Assembly: GCF_964199755.1 (NCBI RefSeq)
Contig: NC_133901.1
Coordinates: 47,213,418-47,277,417, forward strand
From: Larus michahellis
Lineage: Eukaryota > Chordata > Aves > Charadriiformes > Laridae
Length of the DNA: 64,000 nucleotides
Direction of reading: 5' to 3'
Shown piece by piece: positions 48,301-60,300 of the stretch; position 1 is the first letter of the stretch, and every line of letters begins with the position of its first letter. The notes under the pieces are model-generated. The model had not been told where the DNA came from. It searched no databases and was given only the letters and a program-made list of their open reading frames with translations. Made by a program: the position numbers and the translations under genes.

Positions 48301-51300
48301 ACTGTGTTGTCATCCAAGCTTTATTTATTTTCCCTGCCTAGATGGGCTTGAGGGGTGTTTGAGGGATGCAGCAAGAATGAACTGCCATCCTCATGTGCGT
48401 GTGGTAGAATAAGCAGTTGAGTGGAAGCCAGTTTTCCCACCCGTGTAGCAGCAAGGTAGCAGCTTTGGGGAAGAAGCTTCTCTTCATAGGTTTATCTGCC
48501 TTGACCATAGGTGTATCTGCCTTTTTTCTTTTGTATGGGTATGTAAGTAAAAGTACAGAGTGACAGATCATTGCTCTTTACGGGTTTTTCTTGTGTATTT
48601 TCCTCACCATTTAAAATTGGTTTAGTTGGCAATATTTTCTTTTTTTCTCCTATGCTTCCCTCCTTTTCTTTCCTGTGTATTAATAAAGTTCATGCTGTGC
48701 ATGTCAAATAGGTAGTTTTGATGTAACTGAGGGCAAATATTCACTGTTATTTTCCAAAAGAGGTATGATATAAACTCCTGTAATCCCTGCATCACACTAT
48801 TGTGCTTCAGTCCTGCCTTCTTCCCCCCAAAGGAACAAATCCTCATCAAATTGTCATGGTCTCTCTGTATTTCCTTTCTCTTTGCTCTTGGCTAATCACA
48901 AAGATTTTTGTGTGTAAATAGAAGCATCCTTCATCTGCCCACTCCCCGTGCCCAGCAGACTCTCTGAATGAAGCTACAATCCTGCATTTCTGACATCAGA
49001 ATAATTAGTTATGGAGATCCAGTGCCTGGTGTGCCAAGCACGGAACAACAGTGTCGCTTAGGAATTGGATAGAAACCAGTAACAGAGCTATACGTGACAG
49101 TCACTGGCTGGTCTCCCACTTGACTGGTCATGATAACGGAGAGGAAAAGAACACAGAATAAAGACCTTCATGAAAAAAAGAGCACCAGTTTGTGTAGTGC
49201 ACTCAGTCTTTTGACATTTATAATTTTGAAGACAAATGCTCACCAAGCACTGAATTGAACTTCAGTGACCTAGTCCTGGACAACTGGCTCTAAGTGGTCC
49301 TGCTTGAACAGGGAGGGGCTGTACCAAATGTTCTTTATGTATCCCAGCAGATAATTTTCTGGACCTGTAAGGAAAGATGGAAGGCCAGTGTTCTGAAAGA
49401 TTATCTGTAGATGATAAACTATCAGCCAAATATCACCCTACTTATACAATACTCCAGCCTGAAACCACCAGGTTTGTTTGCTATGGGAGATAGTTACACA
49501 GTGTCCTTCTAAGTTTCTGTGCATCTCTTGATTATCTACTCTACTTCCAGTTTCCATCTTTTTTATTTTTTACTTTTCTTCCCAAATCAGGCTCCTTTCT
49601 TTATTTTTAAAATAGCCAGGTAAGTTCTTGTTCTGGCCCATGTCACCTAAAAAAGCCTCTGTGAATTGACTTTAAAGGATATGTTTCACGACTTTTGATA
49701 TCCAACACTACTTTTACAGCCTCCAGTAACACATTACTGACCTGAGCAATATGATGCTATGACAGCATTATAGTTTCTGGAATTGAGCTGGTTTTTTACT
49801 TAACCTAGTATCATAATAAAACTTCAAAGTGCTTTAAAAATATGGGGTTTTTGCTCCTTTAGTGCTTTAAAAATATGATACTTCTTCCCCTCCTCAATGA
49901 ACAGATTTTTTTTTTTCTTTTTTAAGAAATATTGTTTCAAAGAAACCAGCAGCTCACATGCAGCAGTCAGGCTATAGCTATGAGGATAGCCTGTGTTATG
50001 CTTTTTCACGATGAGTTTTTTAACGGAAAGGCATTACGTATTCTTCCATTCTTTGAAAATATACTGAGATCTTAATGAGAGCATTTTGGGAATGGAAAAG
50101 GCCTTTCCTCTTTCCACATGTATGATTTCCTTTTTTCCACAGACAGATCTTTTTGCATTGTTGTGATTACAGCTGTCAATCTTGTGCCCTCTTCATTCCA
50201 CATTGCATATTATCACCTTTATCTTTTAACTTTCAACAGACTATTATTGTTCCAGCTGTTCAGTTCTATGCAAATGGTTTTGCTTTTTTAGTCATAAGTG
50301 TTTTTTCTTGTTCTTCACTGTTCGTATCACTGTACTACCTTTTCCTATGGGAATTTACGTATCAGTCTGTAAAAACCACCGCCGTTGGCACTACAACTTT
50401 ATGACTTTTTCTTGCCAGCCATCAGGTGGTCATATGTCTGACGCCACCAAGCTTGTCCAACTGACAGTATTTCCTTGCTTAACGCTTTGTTAGCTTATCA
50501 GCCTGACAGGCTATTTACAGATAGTTTTTCACTAATTGCATTTCAAGTTACTTAATCTGAAAGCCTTCTTACTCCAAAGCTAACATTACCCTTCCCACCC
50601 ACCCCCCCCCCACCCCCGTCAGATGATAATTTCTTCCTAACAATGTGTATTCATTCCCAGTTTCTATGTTGGCTGTTTTGACAACTGTCCCTTTATGTTG
50701 TTGTGATTTCAGTTTATGGCTTCACGCTTTCTACAGCCGTATATAACAAAGTAATTGTTTTTACTATTCATAGGAAGTGTTCAGTTGCAGGTGTGGTTTA
50801 TGATACTCTTTCAGTCAAAGATAAACACTTGTTCTTTGTCTGAAAAAGTGATTTATATGTTTCCCCTCCCAACAGCCTATAGGGATCTCTCATTGCTTTT
50901 CTTAGTTTTTTTTTTTACTAACACAAATACAAAATTTATATTTGGTAAAGGTACCTCAAGAGTTAACACATACTGACAAAGGAACAAGTCATAGTCTTAC
51001 ACCTGCTCAATGGCCACAAATGAATGAGGAAAGGTGCTGGAATCACTACCAGTACACCACATCAGAATCCTTTTCTGGACTGCAGTGATTGCCTTTGTTC
51101 CACCTCCTCGCCAATCAGTCTCTCTATTAGGAAGTCATTTTCCTGTAAAATTTGGCCTCAATGACAGAATTCAACCTCTTATAGGTCTATTTCCTATGTA
51201 ATTTACTTGTCCTTTGCTCTGAAGAGTACTTGTTTAGTTTACTGCAAACAAGACTTTTAACTTAGGAAATAAACACCCTCTTCCACAAACTTAAAGTAAC

Positions 51301-54300
51301 TTCACTCTCCTTCTATTTTACTCTGTTCGTGAATCATCTAGATGTCTCTAGGATTGATCCTTAATATCTTTACATAATTTTCAGTATGTTTGTTAATAAC
51401 CATCTTCTCTTAAGTAATAAGCACTTTAAATAGTGTTATTGTATTATCATTGACTTCTATGGTGTCCATTTCCAGGCAGGTATGGTTTGACATGTAGTCA
51501 TGCACAGTGTTCTCTCAACTTCTGTCATTTCAGACGTACCCAAGAATTAGTCAGTGGATGTGATGTCCTGTTTTAAAAAAAGCAATAGTAACAACAAAAA
51601 AAGTCAACTTTGCTGGTGTATACTGATGCAGTCTTGGAGGAGGAGGGTTGGGGTTTTTTGGTTTTTGTTTGGGGTTCTTTGTTTGATTGGTTGTGGTTGT
51701 GTTTGGCTTTGGGGTGTTTTTTGTTGTTGTTTTTTTTTTTTTTAACATTTCCTGTAACAACTCAGTTTGAGGTAATTCTTAGTCTGTTAAGGGTCCTGTG
51801 TAGACAGGATTTGAGAACCACTGGTGAATAGCTGACCACTTCATGGTATTTTGTTTGCTATAATATCTTCCTAACATTTAGCAGCTCCCTGGAGGAATTT
51901 CTGAGGATTTGGTTGGTCTGTAATGATTTCAGTGGAAATATAGTGTGTGTGAGTACCCGTCTCCTGCACTGCAGACAGCATGACTCCACGCACAGTGTCT
52001 TTCACTACTCCCTGAGGCCCTGTATCAGTCTATACGTTCAGGAGATCAGTATGGTGAGATGATGCTCACAACTCCTCTGCAGGAGATGTGAAGGAAGGAA
52101 TGAAGGCTGGTGGAGTCTCATCCCCTTGGTCGGTGTGCAGTGGTTGACCCTAGTCGTTGTCCCCCTTGGGTTTGGCTCAGACACTTTTGTCTAGGTTACG
52201 CTTTCAGTGTGCGGGGTTATAAGCCTGACACATGTAGGGTTTGAGCTTTCCCTTCAGGCAGCTCCTCAATGTTCAAACCCAGAAGCTTCAGTTGTATTTT
52301 CCTTGGTCATGGTAACAGATTTTACTCTCTATTGTGTTTTAGCTCAGCAAAGTTCTGCAAGGACTCCTTGAATTGACACATCTGCCTCTTTTTCCACCTC
52401 CTTGCTATTTTTGAGTATTAGGTTGTAGATTTTCTTTAATATCGGTCTTCCTAGAACCACTGTTCAGTTCTTTCTAAAGTCTTAAACTTACTGAATTTGA
52501 AAGTTTGTTTTATATGCTGGTGGTTTTGTTTAGCTTGTTATGTTCTGCATTAAAACAAATACCCATTCTTTTGTCTTTGCATGTTACATGATCCTCACTG
52601 CTTTCATAACCTATTAGGTTTTCTGTCTGTCAGATGGAACTGTGTCCACAGTTCATTATTGTACCTTTTAGTTTCCTTTCCTCAATGTACTGATGCTTGT
52701 TTTTACTAACACTTTATTTCACCTACGTACAATTCTGTTCTGTGCTCACCGCTATTTCAAGACCACTTCAAAAGATATATCTGAAGAAATGTATCTAAAT
52801 GGTAACTTTTGCGATGTAATCCTGTTCTAGTCCTCATAAATTACTGAAAGAAAGTAAATATTTTAGCATGCATTTTCCTACAGCAGGCGTAAGTCTTAAC
52901 TCCCCACCCCTTCCTGAGCTTGGGGAGAAACCCTGTTGATCTTGCTTTGCAATATATCTTGCAAGTCTTTTTTAACGTTTTGTGTCATGATTTGCAAGGC
53001 CATAAAGAAATAATATTCTGAATGCCCTGTTGATTTTATTTTTTTTTATGAAAGCAGGCAATGAAAAAGGCTTGACTGAACAATGAATAGTCTGCTATTT
53101 GTTTGCAAGCAAGAATTGGCACAAATCTATAAGACGAGTTTTAAAAAATTGTTGTAGAATTCAGGCATTCTGTTAGCTTGTGACAGATTGTGTTTAGTTC
53201 AACCTGTCATACAAGTGTATTTCTCAGAGTAGTGAGTTTATTATAATTCAAAATACGTTAATGGTATTTCTTAAAAGTAGCTGTTTATGCTTTGGTTCAT
53301 TTTCCCACCTCAACATTATATTGATTCGGCATTATGGTACATCTTGGTCAGTTTAACAAGTTTCCCAGCCCCATTTCTCTTAAAATGTTCTCTCTCTCTC
53401 TCTCCCCCCCCCCCCCCCTCCCCAAAAAGTGTGCTACCCCATCCCCAAATATGAAGCTGAGCAGTGGTTTCTGTGTGGCTGTATTATCTCTTCAATCAGT
53501 GATGATTAATCATCAAGAATTGTATTTGGTATGTACTACAATACCAAGGGTATTTGGTATGTACAAAAATAAAAGATCTTTCTGTGAAGTGCAACATTTG
53601 GAGTATAATTAGGGAAGATACAATAGCTCCAGCTTCTGGTTTTTAAGGCTTTTCTTTTATACAACGTATGATGGAAATCCTGCAATGTCTTGCTTTAGTC
53701 AATGCACATCCGCTACTTAATGCATGTGCTGTGTTATGGGCAAAATACGTTTTGCTCACAGGACGCGTCGCTGCTGCCAGACTGTTTCAGGCCTTGGCGG
53801 ATGGCGCTTAGGTGGGGGCTGGCCGGGGAAGTGACTTCCATACGCTTGGGTTCTCACAGCCCAAGTGCAGCTCACATGAAAAATGAGTCGTGAGGCTTTC
53901 CCGAAGCACACAGGTGAGTTGCACTTGGCAGATCTTGCACTAAATACATTTTCACAAATCCGGGTTGTCTGAGAAAGCAGGTGAGTTACTGAAAGGTGGC
54001 ATAATTTGGATAATGGAGAGTCAGCCTTTAGGCTTGTACATTTTAAGACCTGTTTGACTGGTTAAAGTACAGAAAGGAAGTACTGTTGCGTAAAATACGC
54101 AATCAGATGGAAAAAGAATACAAAGCTGGAAGCACAGGTCACTTTCCTTCTACTGCATCAGAATGTCAAATGCAATAAAATGCTTTTAGCATTCAGCTAT
54201 AAAAGCCCCGTTAAAGGAAATAGAGTATTGAATTTTTCTGATGAAAGCAGAGTTTACTGAAGTTTTTAGTTGGTTTGGTTTTGTTTTTTTTTTTTTTTTT

Positions 54301-57300
54301 TTGAGCATCTGCAAATCTGATTTAACATTTATGAGACCTTTTGTACAACTATTGAAAATGTAAGGTTGTTAGTAAATCAAGCCAAAGATAAGCTCTTTGG
54401 ATTTCTTTTAAGGGTAAGAGGGGGAATATCTGGATCGTAGTGATCTGTGTTGTTACAGCACTTAAAAGGTGTACATCTCTTGGCTGGCATTATGCGTTGA
54501 CAACAATATCATTGCATTTGAGATGAAAGTATTTGTTGATGTACTTGTAAAAAGTGACAAGTTAATGAAAAATAACCTTGTCTGGTACTAAGATGAATGG
54601 CTTCACGTTAGTCGAGAAAGCTTCTTTCCTAAGGCTAATTTGCCTGTCTTTATTTAAAGCAGTCTTGTCTTGCTTGGCACAGTTTTGGGACTGTGTGCGC
54701 AAGTGTTCTCGCCTGAAGAGGATTGTCACTGGGATGTTGTCAAAGCTAGGGGAGGAAGCGGTGGAGGAGACTAGGTATAACTCTTTACCTCCTTTTACTA
54801 TGTTTTAGATTCCCGGAGCAGCTGTTGCAGGCTTGTGTAGGACTTGTGTAGTGGACTTTGTCCGTGGGACTGCTGCTGGGGTTAACACTGATACTAGTGA
54901 TGGACTATTGTTAATCCAATGCCCTTTCCTCCCTGTAAAGCACACCAGCCTTCCTGATTTATCTCCTCCTTCCTATTCTGCCCCTTGCATCCTGTTCATC
55001 AGTTTTGCTCGCAAGTGGCCCTGGGATGACAGATAAGCTTTGAACTCCCGTGTAAGGGTGAGAAAGGGGACTTTTTCAGTGTTACGCATATTCTGATGTG
55101 TCAGCTGAAGTGAGAGGGCTGCCACGGAATTTACCCAAGACCATGCAGCCTGTCAGTGCCTGAATTAGGTTTGTCTGTCCTTACCTTTTAATTTGTTTGT
55201 GAAATTCCATGCTCACTGATGTGTCCAAACTATTCCAAATGAATACATATTCTGACTTTTTTTTATCTGTCCACTTGGTTTTTTTTCCCCCTGTTTATTC
55301 CCTGTATAGTGAGCCTAGGGTAGTGCATTTGTTTTATTATTAATTTCTGTATAATCTTCATTAAAAATTATGTAGAATGGTTCTATTTTTAGAAAAAGAA
55401 AGGATAGCCGCACTTTAAAAGGGCGAGATCCTTAGTCCTTATGGATGAAGGGACTCCATCTGGATGGAGGAGTGAAACAAAGTAGTAGGAGAAGGCCCAG
55501 ATGCAGCCTCCATTGGGAATTCTTTTGAATGATGTGAGTTTGTGTCTTTCCACAGAATGCAGGCAGTTCCTGCATTTTTTTATTTCTTCAGTTTGCTATT
55601 AGAGCATTTACATACATTATTATGCAATAGTTAGATTAAAAGAACAGTCTGTGCTCATAAATTCTCATTATAGAATTACAGTAACAGCTGAAAGGAATGA
55701 GAACAAGGATCCTATTATTCTAGATGCTGTATGTATGATAGCCCTGACCCTGCCGTTATTTTTGTGTGGGAACTTTAAGGCACAGGTGATTCTACTTAAA
55801 AGTTGAAGGGAGTTTTTGCATTCTGCCGTACCTTTCCTGAACTGGGTTTAGAGATAAGCCAATCCTTGCAACTCGTTAGCATTTGATCAGGTGAAATTAC
55901 TTTACTTGATTATTTTACTGTTGTGTCTTTTGTTTCTTCATTTTAAAAAGAGGCATAATAAAGGTACATCCTAACAAGTTACTACTTATGTTAGCAACTG
56001 TTTCAAGTGTATAATTATGTAAACTATTTCTAGAATTTCTAGTTTGGGTAGAAAATAGTAATCTCCTGTATACATTTAGGCCTTTAACTTTCTCGTCTGT
56101 GACCTGTATCTTTGAGTTTGCTCTTATGTGCCTGGGATTAAAATGGGCAGAACTATAATTACAGTTGACTTAATTGTCAGCATATTGTGAAACATAACAC
56201 ACCACACTCTCATCTCTCATGTGGAAGAAGACCTCTTTGTGTTGGTGTAGCTCTCTGAGAAGACAGTAGGCATCATTGTTCATCTCTGATATTAAGAAAG
56301 GTAAGAATTAAAAGATCCCACGAAACTCTTTAATGTGTGACTGCCCCTTAGAGGAAATTTGATGTGTTAGTCCAGTTGCAGTGATTGTAATGTGCTCGTT
56401 TTAGCCAAAGTTGTTAAAAATGAAGCTCGTTTCTCATGATTTGTTGGCAAGTCAAATCTTTAACTTTGCATACTGGACTGATAAACTACGACATGTGAAA
56501 GCATAGAATTGCATTAAAAATAAATGTTGGCAGAATATAGTAGAATAATATGTCTGTACTGCTAGATAAAGGAACAGGAAAGGAGCTCCTGTGCTGTAAC
56601 AGTTTCTCTGCTGTCGCTGGGGTGAGTAGATGTGGGTGGAATTTACTTTCTTTTGGAAGCAAGAACATGGTTCTTCATTGGAGATAACTTTGTACCTATG
56701 GCCTCTGTCACTATGGTAGTTTCTGAGGTCTTTACAATTGTGACTGCAAACTCGCCTTGCCTTTTGGCAACTTGTAAGTTTGTGAGAAAACAAGGGACCT
56801 ACTCATGCAAACTTAACTTGCAACACAGATAGGGCCTTTCGGCTAGCATGGGGTCTGACTGAATTGGAGTTATTCTTGGGTCAACTCACTGATGAAAACT
56901 TCCATGACTAGTTTCATTTTTGAACAGGATTCTGCAACCAAAAATATAGGATTTTTTGAACTAGTGTTAACTTCTGTAGTGAAGTTGTGTTGTTCTTTTG
57001 AGGAGTTCTCTGACTGCCGATTATTTATTCCCTGGTCAGGTACGACTGGTAAAGCATCATCTCCACCACCTGTGATAGATACGAGACAGATGAGTGAGAA
57101 GCTGGAGACGATATTATATCAGCTCCGTCAAGTAACTCGTGAGAGGGATGAGCTGCGCAAGCGACTTGCACTTTCATCTCCTGGATCGACTTTTGATGAC
57201 TGCAGGTGAAAATAAAGGAAATGTAACATTTTAATTTAGTCCTCAGTAGTGTTTTCAAGTGTGTTGATTCCCACTTGCCCGTAAAGCAGCAAGGATATTG

Positions 57301-60300
57301 CAATGGTGTATATATATGTTGCTTGTAACCTACCTGCACCCTGGTGGTGGTGTATGTGTAGCATCCGGGTTTTGGAGCTGCCTGTTGAATGCCTATTCCT
57401 GCTTTCTCCAGCAATTTTGCTGTGGGAATGAGGGGAGTAAGGCTCATCTCTATGTTGAGAGAAGAAAGCAAACAAGTTGTTGAGGCTTCCTGGGTTATGT
57501 TGCGAGCAGGGAAAGAACAGTGTCTGAAACATTTGCTGTTTTGAAAGCAAGAGAGAAAAAGGGGAAATAGCTCTGAGTACTTGGCTGGAGGACAGAAATG
57601 AGGAGAGGGAAAAAAAATAGCTATTCCTGTGCTTCTGCAAGGGGGGAGATGTTTGGACTTCTGTTGAGGGGAGTAAGTGTTTTTTAGGAGATACATTTTC
57701 TGGTATAAATGTATTGAGGGACTGTGTAGCATTAACATGTTGAGAGTAAGGAACTTTCCTCTGCCGAGAAGTTGTGGGTGCTGCCAAATTAAAACAACAT
57801 GTGTTCAAAGTCAGTTAATGGCCAGCAGCCTTATGCAGCTCATTCTAATATGAGGGTTGATAAGTTATGAGGAAGATAGTACTCAGGGAGCATATGAGTT
57901 AGTTGTAGATAAGGGTTTTATTGGGTAGGAAACAGAACTGGTTTATTTTAGAGGGTTACAGATCTGCTAATGTTTGTAAATGTGACTTTGGGCACACTGA
58001 GCTGGTACTTTTTGCCTGCAGTAAGCACGGGGAAGAGAAATTTTTTGAACCTTGAAAAAAATAGTCTGTCACTGAATCTGAAATAAGAGCAAAGAACGGA
58101 TTTTCTGGGAGGTGTTGTCATGATGCATAGCTTTTACGAACTTTAATGTTTTATTTGTTGCTTGTATGTGTTATTTCGTCAGCTCTACCTGTACATGGTC
58201 AGGTGTTTTTTTTTAAACTTTTTGTCCTTATGAGATAAGGTCAAGATTTGAAATGGTAAACTGGAATTGAGAGAATCTGGGCATTTTGTTTACTTCTTAG
58301 CTGCTGATCTTAATGCCCCCTTCCTCCCATCATGAGTTCTGAGGGCTACTTTAAGAGAATTGTGTTCTATCTAAGGGCCTCCAAGTGATGTGGGGACAGG
58401 AGACAAAGAGGTTGTCAAATGTCAGTATCTTTTGCACAGCTTCCAGTTACTTATTTATACAGAGGGATTTCTTATTTGAAGTCACTAGAGCTTAGGCATT
58501 GAGGATTTTATAGTTTTTATGCTCTCCATAATCCAGGATGCTATTAATAAAGTTCTGATGAGCTGTCCTATAGACTGCCCTAGTTTCTGCTCTTTAATTG
58601 TTAAATCAATCTGCTGCTGGCAGTGTAGGGTTTGTCTGTTGTGGAAAATATAAAAGTTTACAGCTTAAAGAACAACTTATCAAAATAAACATTGCATCTG
58701 GGCAGTGCTTGGACAGTGTATTTTAGATGGAGGATGCTGCCTTCCAAACAATTAAATATTTGAAGAGTGGGAAATGAATAAAGATTATTAGTTGACATTT
58801 TTTTCCTTCGGTATAAAAGCAACTACTCCTCCTCTCATCCATATCTATGGTTTCTGAAAGCTTGCTGGTGGTTTGTTGTGCCTTTTTTTTTTTTTCTTTA
58901 CTTTGTTTTGCATTCTTTCCTCATATAAAACTAATCTTCAGACTTCCAGGAGTCAAAGCACAGAGACTGCAAACTGTTATGCTGAATGGTGAAAGCTGAA
59001 AGATCATTATTTAGATGGTGACTTCTACGAGCCAACAAGGGCATTTGCTTTCCTGGCTGCGTATGCCACTTTAACCATGGCTGTACCTAACGCAGGTGGT
59101 GCAGAGGCAAATCTTGACAGGTCACGCTGGCGTGCTTCAAAACAGTTGCAGCTCACAACACACTGGTGTAGGCTGGGCTGTGCTGGCCGGGAAGGCTGGC
59201 AGCTGCAAAACCCAGAGCTGGTTTCCAAAGCAAGCGTTGACTAAGTGGAGAGCAGTGGAAGAGGAGGCACAGGAGTGGATTGTGATGTGCTGAATCAGAT
59301 AAACATGTGTCATCCTGCTGGACAGGAGTAGGATTGCTCATGCTGCGCTTGTGTCACTTGACAGTGACTGTATGTGGGCACGTGTTGTGGTGATTGAGAT
59401 TTGACCAAATAATTTAGTGTGCTCAAGGTGCACTTTATAGACTCACACTTGCTATTCTTACTGCTCACGTATAAGTAGGAGAGAATTGCAATACAATAAA
59501 CCCCCTGAAAACCACCTTTGAGAAGAGACGGTTTGATGTGTAATCTGTAATTGATGTTGGTAGTGCTGGAACTCTGCAATAGAAATGAAAACATTTTCAA
59601 GTTGTTGGGTAGGCTTTGCCCGCAAAATTGGATCTGCCGTTGGCATTAGCTTTTATGTCAGCATCAGATACACGTAAATGTCAGTCTCACTGTGCCTTGA
59701 TTTATGCTCAGGGTAATTCCACGGGAATACAAAGGAGTTTTAGAGTTGTTATATGAATATCAGAAAAACAGTTGGACCTCTGACGCTAGCATTTTAAATT
59801 TTGTTAACGTTTGAACCAATGCTTCCAAAAGAGTAACTGACACCTCTCCTTTACTGAAATCGACTTTTCTGTATTTTGTGAGGCATTTTAGCATAAAACT
59901 GTGGTGGTCTTACTTAAACAAGAGCCAGCCACTACATGCATTTGAATGGACTGCGTTTTGATTTTTGACTTCTGACCAATATTCCTCCTGTGCATATCCC
60001 TGTTTTTCTTGCTGAGACACAAACCCTTGGAACAGCACTGCGGAACATATGGCCTTGGCTGTCCTGGTGGTTTTTATTTCATGTGGATGAGCTAGAATGC
60101 GGGATGATACTGGTGGCATTGTTGTTCCTTCCTCATAGTGTAGGAAGGCTAACTTCTGTAGTTAACCTACATGATATCCATTTGTTAATAGGTTGGTTGG
60201 TTTTTTTTCTTGAATAATGCTAGTGTTACTTCAGCAATATATGAAATACATGTGATTGATGTTAGACTTACAGAACAAATTCTCACCATAGCTTTGAGAC

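Larger units (their letters stand above)
45032..57039 (+). other. DLG5: DLG5 intron 2
   Basis: About 12 kb without a recognised exon other than its DLG5 borders. It holds an A26/T21 inverted pair (46075-46253), a 21-bp duplication (48485-48526), a 33-bp-period duplication (49828-49877), a C-rich tract (50589-50617), a G/T-rich tract (51645-51743), a (TC)n/C15 tract (53389-53423), a 28-bp-period duplication (53522-53564) and a T19 run (54284-54302). The remainder is ordinary AT-rich intron. Confidence 0.7.

Noticed and set aside
56892..57039. Upstream in-frame extension of DLG5 exon 3
   Set aside because: The frame is open, but the sequence does not resemble DLG5, and a good acceptor at 57038-57039 in the right phase explains the exon.
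57025..57738. 237-codon - strand frame overlapping DLG5 exon 3
   Set aside because: It is antisense to a verified coding exon, its composition is not protein-like (many Ser, His, Pro, Cys runs), it needs no splice signals, and it matches no known family.
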